Positions 1 to 10,537 of a DNA stretch of 64,000 bases are shown piece by piece. Below the pieces are notes generated by a model that saw only the letters and a list, made by a program, of their open reading frames with translations, searched no databases and was not told the origin of the DNA. Within the stretch, counting starts at the first letter, position 1. Every line of letters starts with the position of its first letter. Source of the stretch: Haberlea rhodopensis (taxonomy: Eukaryota; Streptophyta; Magnoliopsida; Lamiales; Gesneriaceae); assembly GCA_907163345.1 (NCBI GenBank), contig CAJQUN010001147.1:1-64000 (forward strand), written 5' to 3'. Position numbers and translations under genes: made by a program.

Positions 1-49
1 ATGTGTGGGATGAAGCGGACTCCATGAATCTTCCTGGTTATGGATTGCA

Positions 50-660
50 ATGAGCCCTGAGAGTCAGCTACACACATGCATGTTCTTGTCCACATCCAAG
101 AAATCTGGGATGCTATTCGACAGACATACTCTAAAGCCCGTGATACAACACGGATTTATGAGATCAAGACCAAAACAGGCCACAACAAAACAGGGCATCA
201 AATCTGTCACTGAATATGCCAACACTCTGCAAAAATCTGTTGGCAAGAATTGGACCATTACAGTTGCATTGAGATGAAGTGTTCCTCTGACGCCGCTCTT
301 CTGAAGGACTTCATTGCAAGGGATCGGGTTTACGATTTCCTTGCAGGCCTCAATGCTGAGTTTGATCAAATACGACTCCAGATTCTTGGAAAGGATGAGA
401 TACCATCTTTGAATGAAACTATATCCTTAATACGTGCAGAAGAAAGCGGAGAGGAGATAGCTTGACCCACAACATGTTGAAGGGTCTGCTATGGTGACAA
501 AACGGGATTCCCCTACCCCATCGCTGCCAGCGAATGGTTCTCTTGACCCATCGCGATCTGATGGACGTGGATGAGACAACAAGGATGTTCTTTACTGCAC
601 CTACTGTAAGAAGACTAGACATACAAGGGAAAAGTGCTGGAAACTACATGGAAAGCCACC
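50..660 (+). pseudogene. copia gag remnant with CCHC knuckle
   Basis: Two overlapping frames (50-277, then 250-465) give gag-like peptide of the UBN2/retrotran_gag type, including a YDFLAGLN motif at about 328-352 and a stretch equivalent to LGKDEIPSLNE. A stop at 463-465 follows. A third frame at about 595-655 encodes a zinc knuckle reading CTYCKKTRHTREKC, which fits CX2CX4HX4C. At least two frameshifts and a stop separate these pieces, so no gag protein can be made. Family assignment rests on the knuckle and on the downstream copia pol. Confidence 0.8.
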
Positions 661-899
661 TAGCCAAGAGTGGGGGCGTAGAAGCGACTAATCCAAGCCT
701 AAGGGTCAAGCTTATCTATGTCACAAATCCACTGAAACCTCGCAGCAACAGAAAATCCCCAATCAGGTTGATTTCAACAAGGATAAAAATCGAGAAGTTG
801 CGGACCTTGTTAAACTCACTAAACAACCCACTGCCGCTCGCTCTCTTGCTCTTTCAGGTAAGTCCCCTTCCTCTTATGGATTACATGTCTCAGATAATG

Positions 900-2200
900 T
901 TTTAGGGATTTATGGGTGATTGATTCTGGCTGCTACTGACCATATGACCAATTCCCCTTCACATTTTTTCACCTACCACCCCCTTGCCCAAGTAATAGGA
1001 AAATCACAGTGGCTGATGGTACACTTCTCACCGTCGCTGGCCTTGGCAATATCAAATTAGTCCCACCATTGTCCTGCATAATGTCTTACATGTCCCTAAA
1101 TTATCCACAAACCTTATTTCCATCCATAAACTAACTCATGACCTGAACTGTAATGTTGTTTTCTTTCCATCTCAATGTGTTTTTCAGGACCAGGGTTTCG
1201 GGGAAGAAGATGGACTTGCCTAAGGAAAAGGGTGGCCTCTACTATTTTGTTGTTCCAGCAGCCTCCACCATCAATAAATCAGCTTTATCTCTCTCCTTTC
1301 ATCTTCGAACAAAGATACTATTTGGCTTTTTCATTTTCGTTTAGGGCATCAATCATTTGACATTTGAAAACAATGTTTCCTTCTATGTTTTCTGGAATTA
1401 ATACAGATGATTTTCTCTGTGATGTTTGTGAATTGGCAAAACATAAACGTGTCACTTTTCCTCTCATTATAACGTAGTTCAATTCCATTCTACTTGATAC
1501 ATAGTGATGTTTGGGGTCCATCCACGGTCCCAAATTTATCTGGTTCACGATGGTTTGTCTCGTTTATTGATGATTGCACTAGAATGTCTTGGATTTCTCT
1601 CCTTAAACAAAAATCAGAGGTGGGAGGTGTCCTACAATCCTTTCATAATATTATCCACAACCAATTTGGAGTTAAAATTAAAAGATTTCGCACTGACAAT
1701 GCAAAATAGTAGTTTAATCAAACTCTTATCACAATTTTTTCAACAACAGGGGATTATCCATGAATCATCTTGTGTTCACACACCACAACAAAATGGGGTG
1801 GGTGGCCGAGAGGAAAAATGGGCATTTACTGGCTACTAATCGAGCCCTACTCTTTCATCGCCATGTTCCCAAACACTATTGGGGCGAGGCACTCCTCACA
1901 GCCACCCGCATCATAAACCGACTGCCCTCTCGGGTGTTGGGTTTCCACTCACCAATACAGTCACTTTCCAGTTACTGATAAACTCATCCCTCGAGTCTTT
2001 GGTTGCATTGCCTTCGTACATATTCACGATCATCATAGAGGAAAGTTGGATCCTCGAGCTATTAAAAGCATCTTCATCGGTTACTCCCCTACCCAAAAAG
2101 GCTACAAGTGTTTTCATCCTCCCACAGAAATTCTTCATTTCCATCGATGTCACCTTTCAAGAAGACCGGCCATACTTCAACCGACCTTATCTTCATAGGG
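900..2200 (+). pseudogene. copia protease/integrase remnant
   Basis: The protease neighbourhood is recognisable in fragments at about 915-1070. The integrase core begins at 1494: it carries HSDVWGP, then SFIDDCTR, then FRTDNAK at 1687-1709. A frame change later gives remnants of the GIIHE...PQQNG block near 1750-1800. The C-terminal stretch VFGCIAFVHIH...IFIGY appears at about 1995-2085. At least five frame changes are needed to follow it. The order and spacing are normal for copia pol, so this is decay rather than rearrangement. A direct repeat of about 31 bp at 2250-2310 lies in the linker before RT. Confidence 0.8.
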
Positions 2201-2466
2201 AGTCTCTAGGAGAAGATAAGGGAACCTTGGTGGAACCTATAGGTGACTTACCACTCTCTCCAAATGCATGTCCATACCAACCACTCTCTCCAAATGCATG
2301 TCCAGATTCTCAAAACCATACACTTCCAGATCCTGAAACCAATACACCAGCGCCAGCCAGCTGCCAGCTGAACCACTGCCACCGGCCGAACCACAGTTTC
2401 CACTAGAACGCATGAATCCCGTGAGTCTATGGTGTTTTCACAGGTTCCAGACGACATCCTAATCCA

Positions 2467-4133
2467 GTGCAAGTCCAAGACTCAACCCCTGATCCTGCGA
2501 CTGAAGATGCTCCCATTGCCACCCGAAAAGGTACACGAGAATGCACTAAACATCCTTTATATCCATTAGCAAAGCATGTGTCCTTTAAAAATTTCTCACC
2601 ATCACACAAAAGTTTCCTTGTCAGCTTGAATAACACTCATATTCCTAATGCCTTATCTGAAGCATTATCTAATGAGGATTGGAGAAATGCTATGAAAGAA
2701 GAAATACAGGCTTTGAAAAAGAATCAAACTTGGAAAATTGTTGATCTTCCACCTGGAAAGAAAGCAGTAGGATGCAAATGGGTATATACATTGAAATACA
2801 GGTCTGATGGATCTCCTGAACGATACAAAGCCAGGCTTGTAGCAAAAGGGTACACACAGACCTATGGGGTTGACTATCAAGAGACATTTGCTCAAGTAGC
2901 AAAAATGAATACAGTCAGGATCTTACTATCACTTGCAACCAACTTCAATTGGCATTTGGAACAATTGGATGTAAAAAATGTGTTCCTTCATGGTGATCTA
3001 GAGGAAGAAATATACATGGATATTCCTCCAGGATTCAATGGAAGATTGACAAATAACAATGTATGCAAATTAAAAAAGGTTCTTTATGGGCTTAAGCAGT
3101 CACCAAGGGCCTGGTTTGGGAGATTGACGAAAGTAATGGTTGACAATGGATACAAACAAAGCCAAGGAGATCATACTCTCTTTATAAAGTATTCGAATTC
3201 AGGGGGAGTCACTATCTTGTTGGTATACGTGGACGACATGATATTGACAGGAAATGATGAAGCAGAAAAGAGAACATGAGAGACTGTATGGTCAAAGAGT
3301 TTGAGATAAAAGAGCTTGGAAGACTGAAATATTTTCTGGGAATCGAAGTAGCTCACTCAAAGGAAGGTATATTTATTTCCCAACAAAAATATGTAACAGA
3401 TCTCTTGCATGAGACAGGAAAATCTGCGTGCAAACCAGCTATCACACCAATTGATCAGAATCACAAGCTTGGGGAAGCAAGCGAAGAAGCAGCCATAGAT
3501 AAATCAATGTATCAAAGGTTAGTAGGGAAACTCATATACCTTGCTCACACACGACCAGATATTGCATATGCAGTGAGTACAGTCAGTCAGTTCATGCACA
3601 GTCCAAAAGAACCTCATCTCCAAGAAGTATACAGAATACTACACTACCTAAAGGCTAATCCTGGCAAAGGAATCTTATACAAAAGAAATACAGGGGTGGT
3701 TCCTGAGGCGTATACAGATTCAGATTATGCTAGCTCAATTACTGATCGAAGGTCGACTACAGGTTATTGCACCTTCCTTGGTGGTAATCTTATTACTTGG
3801 AGGAGTAAAAAACAGAATGTAGTAGCTAGATCGAGTGCAGAGGCAGAATTCAGAGCAATGGCTCAAGGGGTGTGTGAATTATTATGGATCAAGATAATTT
3901 TAGAGGACCTTCGGATTAAATGGGAAGGACCAATGAGATTATACTGCGACAACAAATCTGCCATCAATATTGCCCACAACCCTGTTCAGCGTGACAGAAC
4001 AAAGCATATTGAGGTAGATAGACATTTCATAAAGGAGAGGTTGGACAGCGGAGTAATATGCACCCCATATATCTCAACCAACAACCAACAACCAACTTGC
4101 AGACGTACTCACAAAGGGATACAGTTGAACTGA
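2467..4133 (+). pseudogene. copia reverse transcriptase and RNase H, one frameshift
   Basis: The first frame (2467-3279) contains the copia RT core: KARLVAKGYTQ at about 2830, LDVKNVFLHGDL near 2965-3000, the LYGLKQSPRAW block near 3085, and the catalytic LLVYVDDMILTG at about 3217-3252. The reading frame breaks at about 3275. It resumes at 3276-4133 with ELGRLKYFLGIEV, the RNase H segment with TDSDYA, SSAEAE and a final DRHFI. The usual LADVLTKG tail is out of frame at about 4090. The YVDD catalytic pair is intact. Only this one frameshift separates the RT from readable function, in contrast with the heavily decayed gag and integrase. Confidence 0.93.
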
Positions 4134-4195
4134 ACTTCAGGAACTTGTTTCCAAGCTGAGAATGCAAGATGCATATTCACCAGCTTGAGGGGGAG

Positions 4196-4411
4196 TGTTG
4201 GAAACTAAATCATTATTGAAAGATTTGATTTTATATGATAGGAAAGAATCTTGGAATGATATTTTGATATTGTAGCAATCCCAAGTTATCTAAGATTAAA
4301 ATCCCTAATGATATTGTTTCCTTATCTTGATAAGGAAAGTAGGTTAGTAATCTTGTATAAATAATCATGTATTTTCATGTGTAAATTAATAAGAGTTTTT
4401 GATTGTTCACA
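4196..4411 (+). repeat. copia 3' LTR (short or truncated)
   Basis: The LTR starts TGTTGGAAACTA immediately after the polypurine tract CTTGAGGGGGAG. A TATA-like TATAAATAAT lies at about 4357-4366. The right end is set at the CA of TTCACA near 4411, but this is a guess because the 5' LTR is outside the window. Confidence 0.65.
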
Positions 4412-5228
4412 GAAACAAAGTCAAGACAAGAATAAAAAGGGTACTTTCATGAAGTCGGTGTGCAAAAAAAATATAGATATGGTAGTGTGGTGCCATTTTC
4501 TTTGTCAAAATATTCTCCATATGCACCAGCACCTTAATTATCTTTATAATACATCACCCAGTAGGAATAAATGTTGCTTATAGTTGGCCTCATATCTATT
4601 GATATGACAACTAGAAGATCATCCTGAGAGAGTGTATGAGCATCGTATATCACATCACAATTCTACTACTAATGGCAGTCAAAATGGCGCATTCAGAATT
4701 TAAATTGGACCTAAAAGAGACATATTACAAATGATTCCTTCTGCAAGCAAATTCTGCAGAAAATAAGATCAAGAAAGGTTCTGCACAGACTTTCATAAAT
4801 TAACCACAGCAACTCATCATAAAGCTAAGAATAACACGAAATTATCACACAACGTAAAGGACCCAAATGTTTTAAGAAAGCAAAGCACACGAATCATGAC
4901 TAAATAAAAAGCGGAGAGGGATGATTCCATCAAATCCGTAAACACATCCAAACCATAATATAACATATGGTTAGAGGTCTCAAAGCTAAAAATTAGAAAT
5001 AATAATTCACTCACACAGTTTCAAATGCTAAAAAGAAAAATAATTAATACAAATTTTGCAAAACATTTGAGAATTTCTGACACATAATACAAAACATAAT
5101 TAGAGCCATGCAACAAGCTGATACCTACGCAAAGTGTTTGAAAAAAAACAAAGGGAAAAAAGAGCCATGAAAGGAGGTGAAATTTGAAGAAAACTGAAAT
5201 AGAGCAGACGATAAAGCAAATAATATAC
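4412..5228. other. presumed intron sequence, no coding signal
   Basis: About 0.8 kb of AT-rich DNA lies between the copia LTR and the donor site of the ER-ANT1-like exon. I looked on the minus strand for the next carrier exon (the usual continuation after FPTQ) and did not find it. The short open frames here have no family resemblance. Confidence 0.5.
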
Positions 5229-5486
5229 CTGCGTGGGAAAATATCGTATAATGTTGGCTTGGTTACCCCTCCAAAAGGACAAGATACCCTCCTCTCTGAA
5301 GACCCTCTTGAAACAATTTCCAATACCTACATAGGGCCTTTGAAGCTGTCCTCTTTTCATCAACTCTCCCTGATTCTGCAAGAGAAGCTTCACCCTCTCA
5401 ATTGGTGCTGCGGCACTTTTTGCTACAATAGCTGCTGCCCCTCCCATGAGCAAGTCCACATAAAATTTCTCAGAATGTGTTGCCAT
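5229..5486 (-). CDS. ER-ANT1: ER-type ADP/ATP carrier (ER-ANT1-like), first coding exon only
   Basis: The exon encodes 86 residues starting MATHSEKFYVDLLMGG and ending NIIRYFPTQ, followed by a canonical donor GTATAT at 5228. It contains the mitochondrial-carrier signature PIERVK at residues 28-33 and the first transmembrane helix (GGAAAIVAKSAAAP). Carriers of this family exchange ADP and ATP. The match to the N-terminus of the Arabidopsis ER-located member, including LLLQNQGE and SFWRGNQAN, is closer than to mitochondrial AAC proteins, which carry a long presequence. The exon is exactly in phase (258 bp). No second exon is present to the left; the rest of the gene must lie beyond position 1, across a copia insertion, or is lost. 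Upstream, a likely 5' UTR intron (5517-6225) has a good acceptor and donor. Confidence 0.88.
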
Positions 5487-5516
5487 CTCAGACCCCCTCT
5501 CTGTTCACCTCTAGTC

Positions 5517-6225
5517 CTACACAAGTTATCAAACGAGTCTGCATCCGTTACCATGTACAGACAAAGTTATCTGGTTTTATTTTCCCACGGAACGGAAATT
5601 GAAGAGGTTAAACGAAAACGTTGAACAATTAACTTGATACCACAACCTGAAGAATCAGAATAATCCTTAAGAGAAGAGAATTGTCATGTGAAATGGTACT
5701 TATAAAATAGTGAATTCAATCAACTTACACGAAGAGTACAAAATGTCCAAAAATCATTATCCATAATCTCCCTACACCCCAAAATGCAATTTTTCCAACA
5801 TCATGTATTATTATCTAAAGTTGTTCAGAAACTCCTACCTCACATCACTCAACAGCCATTAATATTCTTAAATTCATATTTCAATTCAAAAAATATCAAT
5901 TAAAATGACTGGGAATCGTACAAGAATGATCAAAGATTTAAAAGCTCGAATTCAAAGAACCTTGATAACGACACAAGTTTGTGTACATAAATAATGCTGA
6001 ATAAATTCCCCTGACAAATCGAAAAGCCAGAGGTAACATCAATAATCGCAAATCATCAGCCAGAGGTAACATCAATAATCGAAAAGCCAGAGGTAACATC
6101 TGGGTTCTTGAGAATATGAAATAAGGCATTGATACAAATAAATTCATAACAACTATACAGCTACAAACGCATACAGACACGTATCTAATAAAAAATTATA
6201 AGCAGAGAAACGTAGAAAAACTAAC
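5517..6225 (-). other. probable 5' UTR intron of the ER-ANT1-like gene
   Basis: On the minus strand a donor (GAG then GTTAGT, boundary 6226/6225) and an acceptor (CTTGTGTAG, boundary 5517/5516) flank this stretch. The first UTR exon would run from about 6360 to 6226 and the second from 5516 into the ATG at 5486. This is inferred from splice consensus only. Confidence 0.45.
6021..6100. repeat. short tandem repeat, three units of about 25-34 bp
   Basis: The core AGCCAGAGGTAACATC occurs three times within 80 bp. The first two copies are also followed by AATAATCG. It lies in the presumed 5' UTR intron. Confidence 0.85.
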
Positions 6226-6555
6226 CTCGGGAACAAAATGAATGAGAGAAGGGAGAATCGTCTTCCACCACCACAGGATGAACGTGGCTGGGATTTTTTT
6301 TCTCCTTTTTCTCCCTATAATTTTTTTGAGTATTGTTCGATTCTAGATTTTTGTTCTTGCTATTTTGTCCCAGCTGCGAATGAATGGATAATATGGTTAG
6401 TGCGGATGGAAATAAATTATGTATTTAAAAAAATACAAAACATATTTTAAAAAAAATAATAAATTTTATGGATGCTAAATTTTAGATGTATAAATGAACA
6501 TCATAAATTTTAAAAATAATAAATATTTTCTTACTTAAATAACTTTTGTTTAATC

Positions 6556-7304
6556 CAGTGCTTTGAAAACCGGTCTGGACCGACCCGTTCAACCGGTTTA
6601 ATCGATAATCAGTGATTGATCCAGTTCGGTTGACCCTATAAAACCAATCTGCTAAAAAATCGATAGGAATCGGATTGAACCGGTCAAAAAAATCGATTCA
6701 ACCAGTGAATCTATCCACCGGTTGAACCATGTTTCTTTGTTTTTCTTTCTTTTTTAAAATTTTTAGTTTTTTTGTTAAAATTATAAAACAAATTTTTAGA
6801 ACAAAAATATATTATATATAATTTATTATTATTGAAATAATTACAAAATAATATTTTATGTATATATCAAAAAATCCATATAATTTCATAAAGGTGTCTT
6901 GTATATTATATATGAATATGTTTAATTTTTCGTAAATTATAAAATACGTGAATCAGTTCATAATTTTTTAAATTAAATTTTTTCTTATTATTTTGGAACG
7001 TTGTTCTTTTGAGGTATTGCTTATGTTTTTTAGATGTTTTATTGTTTTTCTTTTATGTTTAACATTTGGTTTGATCTGATTTTTGAAATTTGACATGTAA
7101 TGTTGGTGTAATGATATTATTTTATTGTGAACAACTTGAAACTATAGCAAATACATTACATATGTATTTTTCAAAAATTAAAATAGATATTATATAATGC
7201 TGACGTCATCACTGGTTTAACCAGTGGTTCAACTGGTCGAACCGATCGAACCTATAACCAATAAGGGTACCGATTTCATGTTTAGTCCGATTTTGAAAAC
7301 ACTG
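6556..7304. mobile_element. hAT-type MITE (non-autonomous), 749 bp
   Basis: The element begins CAGTGCTTTGAAAACCGG and ends with the inverted complement (CCGATTTTGAAAACACTG), with subterminal runs of GGTTCAACCGG-type repeats at both ends. The same terminal design is seen in the hAT element at 46566-48468, which encodes a hAT dimerisation domain, so that family is the likely source of transposase. The 8-bp flanks (GTTTAATC and ATGTACTC) agree at only five positions, so the insertion is old. The interior is AT-rich and noncoding. Confidence 0.8.
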
Positions 7305-8099
7305 ATGTACTCATAAAAATCTTATAAAGCTTTTAAAAAAAAATCTTATTCCTTATACAAATGACTTGAAGGTGAAAGATACAAATGTTTCATGCATGGT
7401 GATTTCCTTCGACTTCGTGATTTTATGATACAATTATTAAATGGGTTTTCAAGAATACCGACTTGAAGGTGAAAGATTGAGGAAATTGTTTTTGGGTACC
7501 ACCTATCAAAATATCTTTGAACTAAATCAACAAAAATATCTTGTTTCGAACTTAATATATAACTTAAGAAAATTCTTTCAACTAAGTCTAGTTTATGAAA
7601 CTCTAATCTAAATAGTAAAATACCCTTCTTTAATTAAACAAATCACAATAAACACATATCATTATACGATAACCAATACAAGATAATCAATTTTCTTCAC
7701 ACGATCGAATTTTTTTCTCTTATTCAATTTGCGTCTGAATCCCGATCGTGAGCTTTTCAATTGATATATAATTTATTCATCACTTGCAATTCGATTGCAT
7801 AGATTTTTATTGATCGTTTTTTTTTATTCAGTTTCACTGCGTTTTCATAGTACTTTCTTCAAATTTATGTGATTTTCGACGATCTAATTTGATGGATTTC
7901 GGATTCCGGATTCATGATTCTGTTGCAATTTAGAGAGGAGACTCTGGTTTCGAATATTAATTTCAGTTATAAATTCAGTGATTTAATATATTCTACTTCG
8001 GATAAGTGTCGTGTTTTTAATGTTAAGGAGTTTTGTTTCAAATATTCAATCGCTGGTCACCCCAATTGTTGTTTGAGCTATTAAATTGATATATGAAAT
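7305..8099. other. AT-rich stretch upstream of MULE gene
   Basis: No open frame with family resemblance was seen. It probably includes the 5' untranslated and terminal region of the MULE that follows, but I could not find a terminal inverted repeat. Confidence 0.4.
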
Positions 8100-10240
8100 A
8101 TGTTTTTGTTGTGTAAGATGATGTGCATATGTTTGGTGATGGTGAGTGTTGTTAATTGTAATGATGTACTGTTATCGTATGATGGTGAAGGTGGCGGACA
8201 TGGCTCATATATGTCTATCAGTGCACGTGATTTACATGCACCGTTAGAGACAGATGTTGCATGTGAGATAATTCTATGGGCAGAGTCTATAGGTGAACCT
8301 AAATCACAAGCACCGATGGACCCATATGGTGCATGTGGTGCAACAGAACATTTTTGTGGTTTATCTTCAGGAGATAATTATGACGATCAAAGTTTCAACG
8401 TTAAAGGTAAGGATAAGTTGTTGTTGTGTTCTAGATGGTCATCAACTATAAGTAGGGTTGGTCAAGTATTTAGAGGTGGCGTAGAAGAGTTTCGGGATGA
8501 ATTGATTAAATATTATGTGGAGATTGGTTTTGATTTCAACTATGTGAAACAATAAAGATATGATAGTTGATGATTGTGCCAGGAAGCATGTTGATGGTGG
8601 TTGTTGGTTTTCACATCTCACGTGTAAATGGTTCTTTATACATAAAAGAATTGAACAACATTCATTATTGTGGGTTAAGAGTCATGAAAGATAAATAAAA
8701 AAGGATGGTTTCAGATTTAATATCCGAAATTATGTGTGAACGAGTCGGTGCAAATCCAAACTTTTCTATCATGTCTGTACTTGAGTTAGTGAAAAGAGAT
8801 TATGGCTTGAAAATCACGTACATTAAGGCATGGAGAAGTGTGTAGAATGCTAGGTCTAAAGCTTTTGGGAATTATGATGAGTCGTTTCAAGATTTGAAGT
8901 GGGTCGACGCATTGAAGACGGCTAATGTTGGGAGTTTTGTAGAGATTGACGTTGACGACAACAACATATTCGGTCGTTTGTTCGTGTCATTTCGTGCTTC
9001 TATGGATGGTTTTAAGTTTTGTCGGCCTATGATATCTTGATGAAACTTTTTGAAATCCCATTTACAATGGCACACTTTTGTTAGCCACCTTCAAGGATGA
9101 GAATCAAGGTAACATGTACCACTACATTTAACATGCACACTACATGTAAGTAACATTTCGGTGCATCATATAATTTAATTTATACTTTTTGCTTTATAAA
9201 TTTGCTTCTTTTTTTTTTCAATGCTTGTGCCCTTTGGCTTTTGATGTCGTGGACTCTGAGACCTTTGATAATTGGTGTTGGTTTCTGTCTTGTTTGAGCA
9301 AGATTGTGGATAATGGTGTAGATAATGTTTATATATTCGACCGAAATGTTGGTTTGATGGAGGCTTTACCAATTGTGTTTGGACCTTCTCCAAAACACTT
9401 TTTCTACCTTTATCATTTGAAGTGCAACCTCCGTGGTAGATATGCTGGCAAACATTATTCCAATCAGTATGTGTTACTTGATAGATGAGTGTGTGTATTC
9501 TCCAACAATGTCTATTTTCACTGAGAAGCTTGTTGTTTTGAAACGAGAATGTGGAAGATTGTAGAAGATATTTTACAAGGGCTATGTTTGGAGAAATGGA
9601 CAAATGCTTACTCATCCTGCATGTGTTATGGAGACATGTATTTAAATGCAGCAGAGTTTTTCAATTATTGGATATTAGAGGCGAGGAGTCTGCCGATTAC
9701 TCACATTGTGGATTGTATCATAGTGAAGCTGATGTGCTGTTTTTCCGATAAGAGATTAAAGGCTACTGGATGGAATAATTTTATGTGTCCTAGGATGCGT
9801 AAGAAATGGGCTTCCCATGAAAATCATTGTCGTGCGTGGAATGTGAAGATGTCTTCTGAATGATGTTTTGAAGTGTTTTTACAACCTTCAGTTACCGTGC
9901 GGCTTGATAATAGTATGTGTTCTTTCTACCAGTGGCATCTTGATGAATTCCCGTGTCCTCGTGCAATTGCTGTATTTAGGAGAAATAAGTTGGCCATCGA
10001 TGAAGTAGTTGATTCATATTTCCATGTTCGTACCTATAGGAGTTGCTACGAAGGAATTATTGTTCCGATTCCAGGATGTTCAAGGGATGAGGGTTGACAC
10101 TGAAATTAATATTTTGCCGTCAAAGATGAAAAGACAACCAGGTTGCACAAAGAATAGGATAATTCGATCCAAATGTGAAAACATTCGACAACTGTGGTGT
10201 AGTCGGTGCCATAAATTTGGACAATTTGATGTTTTCTTTA
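8100..10240 (+). mobile_element. Mutator-like (MULE) transposase pseudogene
   Basis: An open frame at 8100-8555 (151 codons) ends with a MuDR N-terminal-domain-like segment, VFRGGVEEFRDELIKY. After stops, a further frame at about 8700-9040 gives the helix-rich linker and the block LFVSFRASMDGFKFCRP that precedes the first catalytic aspartate of MULE transposases. The DDE core continues at 9189-9488 with CPLAFDVVDSETFDNWCWFL and HLKCNL. A SWIM-like block with HLDEFPCPRAIAVF lies at about 9920-9980. A CSRCHKFGQ knuckle remnant lies near 10197-10225. Several stops and frameshifts show it is dead. No TIRs were identified; many plant MULEs lack long ones. The fragment order is that of an intact MULE, so it decayed in place. 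Confidence 0.85.
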
Positions 10241-10354
10241 TGTTTTTGTTTAAAAAACTTCATTCATAAATGATTTGTGAGAGTTTTTTTTTAGTTTACA
10301 GAACTAAAGTCAAAATAGAAGAAGAATCGAAAAAAAAAAATAGGAGAAGAAACC

Positions 10355-10466
10355 GCCTACCAGGCGGTGCCTCAATGGTAAGTCTTTCCCTATCCCCGGA
10401 GTTGGTCTCGTGTTCGAAACCAACTCCTCCCCCTCCCCTTCCTTAAAAATAAAAAAAAATAAAAAT
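10355..10466 (+). mobile_element. tRNA-related SINE
   Basis: About 110 bp with an A-box-like TGCCTCAATGGTAAG, a B-box-like GTGTTCGAAACC, a C-rich stretch and a terminal A-rich tail. This is the layout of tRNA-derived SINEs. It lies between the MULE pseudogene and the TAF11 stop codon at 10538. A shorter copy of the same family is at 13543-13612. Confidence 0.7.
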
Positions 10467-10537
10467 TCATTCTAAGCATCCAAATTCGACCAACTTCCAA
10501 CTTCCAATCTTGTTCAACAACGTACTTCAAGATTCTT

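Larger units (their letters stand above)
1..4411 (+). mobile_element. Ty1/copia LTR retrotransposon, decayed, left end outside window
   Basis: Copia domain order is visible from left to right: gag, CCHC knuckle, protease remnant, integrase, reverse transcriptase, RNase H, a polypurine tract (4184-4195) and a 3' LTR starting TGTTGGAAAC at 4196. The 5' LTR and primer site are not in the window. Gag, protease and integrase are broken by many stops and frameshifts, whereas RT-RNase H has only one clear frameshift in about 1.7 kb. The element lies between the first exon of the ER-ANT1-like gene and the window edge, so it probably sits in, or truncates, that gene. It cannot be autonomous. Integrase before RT is the copia order, not gypsy. 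Confidence 0.93.

Noticed and set aside
1879..2406. 175-codon plus-strand frame in the copia integrase area
   Set aside because: The integrase C-terminal match (VFGCIAFVHIH...IFIGY) is in a different frame; this one is Pro/Ser-rich noise.
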